A stretch of DNA of 5,848 nucleotides from NCBI GenBank assembly GCA_947565265.1, contig CANOFK010000087.1, positions 1-5,848 on the forward strand, written 5' to 3'. Positions 1-4,146 of the stretch are shown piece after piece (within the stretch, counting starts at the first letter, position 1; each line of letters opens with the position of its first letter). The position numbers were made by a program, and so were the translations under genes. The DNA comes from an uncultured Clostridia bacterium. GTDB lineage: Bacteria; Bacillota; Clostridia; Oscillospirales; Acutalibacteraceae. Below the pieces are notes generated by a model, which worked only from the letters and a program-made list of their open reading frames with translations, ran no database searches and was not told where the DNA came from.

Positions 1-168
1 CCCCGGCGGCGGAGAGTTGGCGTAGCCAACTCTTGGGCTCTGCCCCTAAGAACCCCGCCACCTTTGATAAGGTGGACGAAACTTTTACCAGTTGGTTGCC
101 GGAATCCCGTTTTTAAACCCTTCGTTTTGGACACACCCGTGGGCGCGCCCCATAGTAAGGACGCCGGG
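1..168. other. Non-coding region downstream of the MATE gene, with clustered hairpins
   Basis: No convincing gene is seen here. Three small inverted repeats stand close together: AGAGTTGGC/GCCAACTCT with a GTA loop at 13-33 (9 bp), CTT-GGG/CCC-TAAG around 32-50, and CCACCTT/AAGGTGG with a TGAT loop at 58-75 (7 bp). A perfect GGGCGCGCCC palindrome lies at 141-150. The MATE gene ends at 169 and reads leftward into this stretch, so one or more of the hairpins may shape the 3' end of its transcript, but none is followed by a clear run of U on the minus strand. The tight packing of hairpins resembles the dispersed intergenic repeats found in many gut Clostridia genomes; that likeness is from general knowledge and was not searched. 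Confidence 0.5.
13..75. repeat. Cluster of three adjacent hairpins, possible dispersed intergenic repeat
   Basis: Visible stems are 13-21/25-33 (9 bp, 3-nt loop), about 32-37/44-50 (6 bp with one bulged T), and 58-64/69-75 (7 bp, 4-nt loop). The first two overlap slightly and could not both be fully formed. There is no start codon with a ribosome site within them. Only one copy is in the window, so calling this a repeat family is inference. Confidence 0.35.
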
Positions 169-1506
169 CTACATATAGTGGTACCGTTTCCGTTTGGCAA
201 AGAGGAAGATAAGGGAGATGGCACAGGCAAAAACGTCGGCCACCGTGACAGACCACCAGATGCCGTCCAGGCCCACAAGGGCAGGCAGGGCCAATACGCA
301 GAGGATCTGAAAGACCAGGCTGCGCAAAAAGGAGATGGCGGCGGAAACCGCGCCGTTATTCAGGGCGGTGAAGAAGGAGGAAACGAAGATATTGAACCCT
401 GCCAGCAGGAAGGACCAGGAGAACACCAAAAAGGCGTGGCGGGTCATCTCCGCCAGGGCCGGGTCGTAGCCCACAAAGACCTGTGCCAGCGGCCGGGCCA
501 GTACCCAGGATAGGGCCATCATCAGTACGCCGCCCCCGAACATCAGCACCACGCTTTTTTTGAGAAGGCTCTTCAGTTCGGCATAGTTGCCGGCCCCGTG
601 GTGGTACCCCACCACCGGCGTGCTTGCCACCGTAAAGCCGATAAACACAGCCACAAAAATAAAGGAAACGTACATCAGCACCCCGTACACGGCCACACCG
701 TCCTCACCGGCAAAGCGCAGCAACTGGAAGTTGTAAAGCATCCCCACCAAAGAGCCGGAGATATTGGACATCAGTTCCGAAGAGCCGTTGCCGCAGGCCC
801 GCAGAAGGACGCGGGGCTCCAGGCGGGTTTTCCGCAGCCGCAACAGGCTGGCATTGGGCCGCAGGAAAAAGAAGAGGGGCAGCACCCCGCCCACGCATTG
901 GCTGATGCCCGTAGCCAGCGCCGCCCCGGCCACGCCCCAGCGAAACCCGGCAATAAACAGCGCGTCCAGGGCCATATTGGTAACGCCGGCCGCCACGGTG
1001 TAAAAAAGGCCCAGCTTAGGCTTTTCGGCAGTGGAAAGGAAAGTCTGAAAGACATTTTGCAGCATAAAGGCAGTGGTAAAGCCTATCACAATACGGCCGT
1101 ACAGAACGCAGTCCCCCAGCATGGCGTCCGTAGCCCCCAGCAGCCGGGCGGCGGGCTCCATAAAGGCCAGGCCAAAGGCCGTGGTAGCCGCGCCGGTCAA
1201 CAGGGTGAAAAGCACCAGCATAGTAAAGTAACGGTCCGCGTCCTCCCGGCGGCCTTCGCCCAGGGTCTTTGCGACCAGGGCGCTGCCGCCGGTGCCGATC
1301 ATAAAGCCCAGCCCGCCCAAAATCATGGTAAAGGGCATAATCAGGTTGATGGCGGCAAAGGGGACTTTGCCCACAAAGTTCGATACAAAAAGGCCGTCCA
1401 CCACGCCGTAAATAGAGGTAAAAACCATCATCAGGACCGGCGAGAGGGCGAACCGCAGCAGGCGGGTATAAGAAAAGTGATCGGAAAGTTGGATCTGTTG
1501 TTTCAT
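169..1506 (-). CDS. MATE family efflux transporter
   Basis: This 445-residue integral membrane protein is of the multidrug and toxic compound extrusion family, which uses a sodium or proton gradient to export cationic drugs, dyes or metabolites across the cytoplasmic membrane. The length (usual 440-460) and alternating hydrophobic segments throughout fit 12 membrane helices in two pseudo-symmetric bundles. The N-terminal part has DGLFVSNFVG near residues 37-46 and a glycine-rich MIGTGGSALVAKTLGEG stretch near 69-85, typical of the MepA/DinF-like Clostridia branch. The second half repeats the pattern (FTVASTPVVGYHHGAGNY). It ends in a basic KRKRYHYM tail. The start is supported by AGAAAGGA six bases upstream of ATG. 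It lies 71 bp after the MarR gene on the same strand with no clear promoter between, so the two are probably co-transcribed and MarR-controlled. The substrate cannot be told from sequence. Confidence 0.93.
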   Translation of the reverse strand: MKQQIQLSDHFSYTRLLRFALSPVLMMVFTSIYGVVDGLFVSNFVGKVPFAAINLIMPFTMILGGLGFMIGTGGSALVAKTLGEGRREDADRYFTMLVLFTLLTGAATTAFGLAFMEPAARLLGATDAMLGDCVLYGRIVIGFTTAFMLQNVFQTFLSTAEKPKLGLFYTVAAGVTNMALDALFIAGFRWGVAGAALATGISQCVGGVLPLFFFLRPNASLLRLRKTRLEPRVLLRACGNGSSELMSNISGSLVGMLYNFQLLRFAGEDGVAVYGVLMYVSFIFVAVFIGFTVASTPVVGYHHGAGNYAELKSLLKKSVVLMFGGGVLMMALSWVLARPLAQVFVGYDPALAEMTRHAFLVFSWSFLLAGFNIFVSSFFTALNNGAVSAAISFLRSLVFQILCVLALPALVGLDGIWWSVTVADVFACAISLIFLFAKRKRYHYM

Positions 1507-1577
1507 AAAAAGTCCTTTCTGTCAAAATAACGTACCAATCGGTTCAAGCTGTAAAAAAGGTGTGCGCATCCGGCGGG
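1507..1577 (-). other. Short spacer inside the marR-MATE operon
   Basis: This 71-bp gap separates the MarR stop from the MATE start. It holds the MATE ribosome binding site (AGAAAGGA, minus strand, 1513-1520) and no hairpin with a U-tract or good sigma-A promoter that I can see. This supports read-through from the upstream MarR promoter. Confidence 0.5.
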
Positions 1578-2021
1578 CTACATAGAGCCCATGGTTTCCC
1601 GCAGGCGCTGGTTGAGCTTGCGGTAGGCCCGTAAAAACCCTTCCCGTTCCTGGGGCCCCAGGCCGGCCAGGGCCTGTTCTTCGGCCTCAATCAGCCGGTC
1701 GGCGGTCTGCGCTGCCAGGGCCGCGCCTTTTGGGGTCAAGGCCACCTCCCTGGTGCGCCGGTCGCCGCCGGGGGAGAGGGTAATGGCGCCCTCCCGCTCC
1801 AGGTTTTTCAGGGCGGAATTCACCGTCTGCCGGGGCTGCTGGATCAGCCGGCAAAGCTGTGCCTGGGTAAGGGGCGGGCTTTCTACCCGCAGGGAGTAGA
1901 GGATCCACAGGGTGCACGCCGGTACGCCCAGCCGCTGGGCGGCCGAGCGGTACAGGCTGTCGTTTTCCCGGAAGATGTCGTTAAATTCCAGCAGCCAGGG
2001 GTCAATGGTTGGGTCACGCAT
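1578..2021 (-). CDS. MarR family winged-helix transcriptional regulator
   Basis: This protein of 147 residues (from the chosen start) is a small dimeric DNA-binding repressor of the MarR family, usually released by small ligands. A helical N-terminal dimerisation part precedes the winged helix: LTQAQLCRLIQQPRQTVNSALKNL (about 51-74) is the helix-turn-helix, and the wing (about 82-99) carries the family's D-R-R signature (GDRRTREVALTPKG). Residues 100-147 are helical and would complete the dimer interface. Two in-frame ATGs are close: 2027 (149 residues) and 2021. AGGAGG at 2030-2035 is only 2 nt from the first but 8 nt from the second, so 2021 is preferred. It is first in an operon with the MATE transporter, and its promoter contains two copies of a palindrome suited to a MarR dimer, so autorepression and control of the transporter are likely (inference). 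Confidence 0.93.
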   Translation of the reverse strand: MRDPTIDPWLLEFNDIFRENDSLYRSAAQRLGVPACTLWILYSLRVESPPLTQAQLCRLIQQPRQTVNSALKNLEREGAITLSPGGDRRTREVALTPKGAALAAQTADRLIEAEEQALAGLGPQEREGFLRAYRKLNQRLRETMGSM

Positions 2022-2029
2022 AGGCATCG

Positions 2030-2035
2030 CCTCCT
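2030..2035 (-). promoter_or_regulatory. Ribosome binding site that decides the MarR start
   Basis: A perfect AGGAGG reads on the minus strand. Its spacing to the ATG at 2021 is 8 nt, which is near ideal, against 2 nt to the ATG at 2027, which is too close. Translation therefore most likely begins at 2021 (protein starting MRDPTIDP). Confidence 0.75.
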
Positions 2036-2040
2036 AAACT

Positions 2041-2052
2041 TCCGATATCGGA
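2041..2052. promoter_or_regulatory. MarR operator candidate, site 1
   Basis: TCCGATATCGGA is a perfect 12-bp palindrome. It lies immediately downstream of the -10 box of the marR promoter, about at +2 to +14, where a bound dimer would block transcription initiation or early elongation. Its centre is 27 bp from that of the second copy. Assignment to this MarR is inference from position and symmetry. Confidence 0.75.
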
Positions 2053-2060
2053 CAAAAGCC

Positions 2061-2089
2061 ATTATAGTCCGATGTCGGATGTTTGTCAA
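2061..2089 (-). promoter_or_regulatory. Sigma-A promoter of the marR-MATE operon
   Basis: On the minus strand, TTGACA (2084-2089) and TATAAT (2061-2066) are both perfect consensus boxes with a 17-bp spacer (2067-2083). Transcription would start near 2054, giving a leader of about 33 nt. A promoter this strong in front of a repressor gene usually implies tight repression, which fits the two palindromes that cover the spacer and the start site. Confidence 0.9.
2068..2079. promoter_or_regulatory. MarR operator candidate, site 2
   Basis: TCCGATGTCGGA matches site 1 in 11 of 12 positions; the single difference breaks symmetry only at the central pair. It sits wholly inside the 17-bp spacer between the -35 and -10 boxes, so a bound repressor would exclude RNA polymerase. 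Confidence 0.75.
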
Positions 2090-2131
2090 GGGGGCAGCCC
2101 GCTGCCCGGTGCAAAATTTTGGGGGCAGCCC
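2090..2131. repeat. GGGCAGC repeats between the divergent promoters
   Basis: GGGGGCAGCCC occurs twice as an exact direct repeat (2090-2100 and 2121-2131), 31 bp apart, about three helical turns. The first copy is also half of an inverted repeat, GGGCAGC-CC-GCTGCCC (2092-2107). An AT-rich CAAAATTTTG palindrome sits at 2112-2121, and the second copy abuts the -35 box of the plus-strand gene. The arrangement could be a regulator binding region, but no protein can be assigned. Confidence 0.45.
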
Positions 2132-2132
2132 A

Positions 2133-2161
2133 TTGTACTTTTCCGTAAAATGGGGTATAAT
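2133..2161 (+). promoter_or_regulatory. Sigma-A promoter of the HEMEH-motif gene
   Basis: TTGTAC (2133-2138) and a perfect TATAAT (2156-2161) are separated by 17 bp. The -10 lies inside the palindrome GGTATAATACC. The start of transcription is expected near 2168, leaving a leader of about 27 nt that carries the AAAAGGGG ribosome site. Confidence 0.8.
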
Positions 2162-2194
2162 ACCAAGTACCATCAGCTAAAAGGGGTGTTTACG

Positions 2195-2923
2195 ATGATT
2201 ATGCCGATCAACCAGCAGGTGACCAGCATATATAACTATGGGCTGCGCCCGCCGGCCGGTGTGCGGGCAGGCCGGCCTACAGGGCCCATGACGCCGGTTT
2301 CCCCGGTGCGTCCGGTAACGGCGGTCTATGTAGAGTCGCCCGGCCGGGTGGGTTTTTCCACCGGGCAGTGGGCCAGCGCCTACCACGCCGAACAGGCCAA
2401 CCGGGCCCGTGTGCAGTATGCGGACCGGGGGGCGGCTTATCCGGCCGGCAGCACCGGCACGCCCGCGCCGGCAGGGGCGCCGGCCCAGGCCAATGTTTTG
2501 CCCGCAGCCTACCCGGCGGAAATGGCTGCCCGTATGCGGGTCAACAGCCCGGCAGATCAGGAGGCCGGGATGCTGGGGGCCCAGGGCGCCCAAAAGGCCG
2601 CGGATGAGGGCCGCTGCGAAACCTGCGAAAAACGGAAGTACCAGGACGGTTCCGACGACAGCAGCGTGTCGTACCAGACGCCGACCAGGATCGACCCGGC
2701 CATCGTGGCGTCCGCAGTGCGCGGGCACGAGATGGAGCACGTGTACCACGAGCAGGCCAAGGCCAAGCAGGAGGGGCGCAAGGTAGTCAGCCAGACCGTC
2801 ACCCTCCATACCGACATCTGCCCCGAGTGCGGCCGCTCCTATATCTCAGGCGGCACCACCCGGACCGTCACCAAGGCGGTGGACGGGGGGAAGGCCGGGG
2901 AAACCCAGCAGGCGGAAGCGTGA
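2195..2923 (+). CDS. Putative metalloprotease-like protein (SprA-related type), HEMEH with two CxxC pairs
   Basis: This 242-residue protein has two parts. Residues 1 to about 135 are rich in Ala, Pro, Gly, Arg and Gln with no clear fold, and are probably disordered. Residues 140-228 form a compact, conserved-looking domain: CETC (141-144), a YQTPTRIDP segment, GHEMEH (177-182; HExxH zinc-binding and catalytic pattern), a charged helix (HEQAKAKQEGRK), then CPEC (209-212) and SGGTTRTVTKA. The HExxH with the YQT...V.GHE context recalls the SprA-related putative metalloprotease family; the cysteine pairs could bind a separate zinc. There is no signal peptide or membrane helix. The frame stays open upstream to an ATG at 2072, but that lies before the promoter; AAGGGG 8 nt before ATG 2195 supports this start. 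It appears monocistronic. Proteolytic activity is unproven, and the family's role is poorly known. Confidence 0.75.
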   Translation: MIMPINQQVTSIYNYGLRPPAGVRAGRPTGPMTPVSPVRPVTAVYVESPGRVGFSTGQWASAYHAEQANRARVQYADRGAAYPAGSTGTPAPAGAPAQANVLPAAYPAEMAARMRVNSPADQEAGMLGAQGAQKAADEGRCETCEKRKYQDGSDDSSVSYQTPTRIDPAIVASAVRGHEMEHVYHEQAKAKQEGRKVVSQTVTLHTDICPECGRSYISGGTTRTVTKAVDGGKAGETQQAEA

Positions 2924-3118
2924 CGCCCTGCATAAGGCCGGCGCTGCCGGGCCGGGATCCCGACGTTTCACGGCTTACGGGTTAAAACGGAAAATGGCGA
3001 TGGGCAACACCGCGCAGGGGCCACAGGCTGGCCTTTGTGCGGTGTTGCCTGTTATGGCAGGCAGGGCGAAAACAGAAATGTAAGGGGCAATACGGCGGTA
3101 AACCCGGTATGTTACTCT
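2924..3118. other. Non-coding region after the HEMEH-motif gene
   Basis: No credible gene is seen. Structures present are a GC-rich hairpin (2936-2942 with 2946-2953, one bulge) followed by the palindrome CGGGATCCCG (2953-2962), and the long hairpin at 3001-3051. None is followed by a U-tract, so the terminator of the upstream gene is uncertain. An alternative short stem TGCCTG/CAGGCA (3046-3051 with 3058-3063) would compete with the base of the long hairpin. Confidence 0.5.
3001..3051 (+). other. Long RNA-type hairpin, 21-bp uninterrupted stem
   Basis: Bases 3003-3023 pair without a break to 3029-3049 around a 5-nt loop (CAGGC), and two more wobble pairs can extend the base. Three pairs inside the stem are G-T (3014/3038, 3017/3035, 3018/3034). 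In a plus-strand RNA these are tolerated G-U wobbles; in a minus-strand RNA they would be A-C mismatches. The structure therefore fits a plus-strand transcript, such as the 3' end of the upstream gene 80 nt away, or a separate small RNA. There is no U-tract, so it is not a standard intrinsic terminator. Confidence 0.6.
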
Positions 3119-3137
3119 CCGTTGCTTGCGGCAACGG
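3119..3137. promoter_or_regulatory. Palindrome overlapping the -35 region of the XRE gene
   Basis: CCGTTGC and GCAACGG form a 7-bp inverted repeat around TTGCG. The proposed -35 box (TTGCGG, 3126-3131) sits in its centre. This is a plausible operator for autoregulation by the downstream XRE protein, but the assignment rests only on position. Confidence 0.4.
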
Positions 3138-3154
3138 GCCGTTTCCCGTACAAT
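3126..3154 (+). promoter_or_regulatory. Probable promoter of the XRE regulator gene
   Basis: TTGCGG (3126-3131) and TACAAT (3149-3154) are spaced by 17 bp. Each box departs from consensus, so basal strength should be moderate. The start of transcription would be near 3161, about 32 nt before the ATG. Confidence 0.6.
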
Positions 3155-3192
3155 ACTGGTAGCAAAAAACAAACCGAAAGGAGCTGCCTCTC

Positions 3193-3702
3193 ATGTTAAG
3201 CGAAAATATTAAAGCGATCAGGCACGCAAAGGGCCTTTCCCAGCAGGAGCTTGCCGTCAAGCTGAACGTAGTACGGCAAACCATTTCAAAATGGGAGCAG
3301 GGCTTGTCCGTCCCGGACTCCGACCTGCTGCTCTCGATCTCGGAGGTGCTGGAAACACCCGTAAGCACGCTGCTGGGGGAAACCGTCGTCGAAACGAAAC
3401 CGGATGCCATAAAAGCAATCGCCGAAAAGCTGGAGGTGATCAACCTGCAACTTGCCCAAAGGAAGGAAACCAGGCGAAAGACGCTCCAATGGCTGTGCAT
3501 TGCATTGTGCACGGCCCTGGTGGCGGCTTTCGCGGTCCTGGCCTTCCTCAACAGCCCCTACCAGAACTGGGACTACAGCGACCCGGAGCTTGCCATCGCC
3601 GGAACGGCCTACCACGGGTTTGAATGGCTGTTTATCCGGCTCGCGCCGTTTCTCCTGGTGGGGGCAGGGGCGGGCGTCTTTTTGTTGTGGAAGAAATCAT
3701 AA
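3193..3702 (+). CDS. XRE family helix-turn-helix regulator with membrane-anchoring tail
   Basis: This 169-residue protein has an N-terminal Cro/C1-type helix-turn-helix (about residues 5-60: NIKAIRHAKGLSQQELA, then VVRQTISKWEQGLSVPD as recognition helix and cap). A charged, probably coiled linker follows (about 70-96), then a hydrophobic helix at about 98-119, a short polar loop (NSPYQNWDYSDPE), and a second hydrophobic helix at about 145-166 ending in WKKS. Both ends should be cytoplasmic, tethering the DNA-binding domain to the membrane. Such XRE-TM proteins are widespread in Firmicutes and often control a nearby transporter or stress gene, but none is adjacent on this side; the next gene has its own T-box. 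The start is supported by AAAGGAG nine bases upstream. Its targets and signal are unknown; the palindrome at its promoter suggests autoregulation. Confidence 0.88.
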   Translation: MLSENIKAIRHAKGLSQQELAVKLNVVRQTISKWEQGLSVPDSDLLLSISEVLETPVSTLLGETVVETKPDAIKAIAEKLEVINLQLAQRKETRRKTLQWLCIALCTALVAAFAVLAFLNSPYQNWDYSDPELAIAGTAYHGFEWLFIRLAPFLLVGAGAGVFLLWKKS

Positions 3703-3705
3703 GGC

Positions 3706-3746
3706 CCCTTCCCTGGGTTTGCCGGGCGTTTATAAACCGGGAAGGG
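3706..3746 (+). terminator. Hairpin just after the XRE gene, weak or atypical terminator
   Basis: CCCTTCCC (3706-3713) pairs with GGGAAGGG (3739-3746), and after a 2-nt bulge GGTTT (3716-3720) pairs with AAACC (3734-3738), closing a 13-nt loop. It begins three bases after the stop codon. The bases that follow are GAAAATGAAATTT rather than a U-run, so it may protect the 3' end or end transcription inefficiently. The T-box promoter starts 17 bp further on. Confidence 0.5.
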
Positions 3747-3762
3747 AAAATGAAATTTCCGG

Positions 3763-3791
3763 TTGACATCCTTGCAGAAGATGTGTATAAT
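3763..3791 (+). promoter_or_regulatory. Sigma-A promoter of the T-box-trpB2 unit
   Basis: TTGACA (3763-3768) and TATAAT (3786-3791) are perfect consensus boxes with a 17-bp spacer. Transcription should start near 3798. A strong constitutive promoter is usual for T-box genes, in which control is exercised by termination in the leader. Confidence 0.92.
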
Positions 3792-3797
3792 AGGCAG

Positions 3798-4100
3798 TAG
3801 AAACCTTTGAGAAAGTGTAAGTAGGCTGGGCCAATTTCTCCCCAGAGAGCCGCGCGGTGGTGTGAGCGCGGCGGGAAACGCGCGGCTGAATGGGCTTTTG
3901 AGGGCGGACCGAAAGGGCCGGGCGGCTGATGCAGCCGTGTGGCGTCATTAGGCGAGCCGGAGTGGCGCTCCGTTAGCAAAGCCGGCGCATAGCAGGTTTG
4001 TGCGCATGAGTGGGCGCTTTGTGCGCCAAGCCGGGTGGTACCGCAGGAGTGTATAATCCCCTGTCCCAGCAGAAATTATCTGCCGGGCAGGGGTTTTGCT
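3798..4100 (+). promoter_or_regulatory. T-box riboswitch, tRNA-Trp specific
   Basis: This leader RNA binds uncharged tRNA and lets transcription continue. Stem I is closed by CCTTT/AAAGG (3804-3808/3912-3916), and has the AGTA loop-E element (3820-3823), the AGAGAG bulge (3844-3849) and a distal GCCGCGC/GCGCGGC stem with loop GGTGGTGTGA (3849-3872). In the specifier loop, GAA is followed by TGG (3891-3893), the tryptophan codon, matching the gene downstream. Further hairpins (such as 3923-3937 and 4013-4027) make up the stem II/III region. The T-box core GGGTGGTACCGC (4033-4044) holds the 7-nt bulge TGGTACC (4036-4042) that pairs with the tRNA acceptor end. The antiterminator pairs 4033-4035 with 4065-4067 and 4043-4047 with 4060-4064. 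Specificity for Trp rests on the specifier and gene context. Confidence 0.95.
4058..4097 (+). terminator. T-box intrinsic terminator
   Basis: The stem is CCCCTG (4058-4063)/CAGGGG (4088-4093), CCC (4065-4067)/GGG (4085-4087) and GCAGA (4069-4073)/TCTGC (4079-4083), with an AATTA loop and TTTT (4094-4097). Its left arm shares bases 4060-4067 with the antiterminator, so the two folds exclude each other: charged tRNA-Trp leads to termination, uncharged tRNA-Trp to read-through into trpB2. Confidence 0.93.
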
Positions 4101-4146
4101 GTTTATGGCAACCGCCCGGCTGCAACCGAAAGGAGCATACCGAATC

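Noticed and set aside
598..1530. Long plus-strand open frame (310 codons) opposite the MATE gene
   Set aside because: The product is low-complexity, rich in Gln, His, Gly and Lys with no domain, and lies antisense to a clear transporter. It is a shadow of high-GC codon use.
2072..2194. Upstream extension of the HEMEH-motif gene to an ATG at 2072
   Set aside because: The extra 41 residues would be encoded across the divergent promoter region and before the gene's own -10 box, with no ribosome site at 2072. ATG 2195 has one.
3001..3051. Long hairpin as the end of a MITE or insertion sequence
   Set aside because: There is no target-site duplication, no second terminal repeat and no transposase. 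The stem closes on a 5-nt loop, which fits RNA structure better.
2975..3172. Minus-strand 65-codon open frame in the XRE upstream region
   Set aside because: It crosses the long hairpin and the promoter of the XRE gene, has no family resemblance and no good ribosome site.
4052..4057. TATAAT inside the T-box antiterminator
   Set aside because: No -35 box lies at suitable distance, and the bases are the loop of the antiterminator helix. It is coincidental.
4096..4146. Upstream extension of trpB2 to an ATG at 4096
   Set aside because: This start falls inside the U-tract of the T-box terminator and has no ribosome site. ATG 4147 follows AAAGGAG and matches the usual TrpB2 N-terminus.
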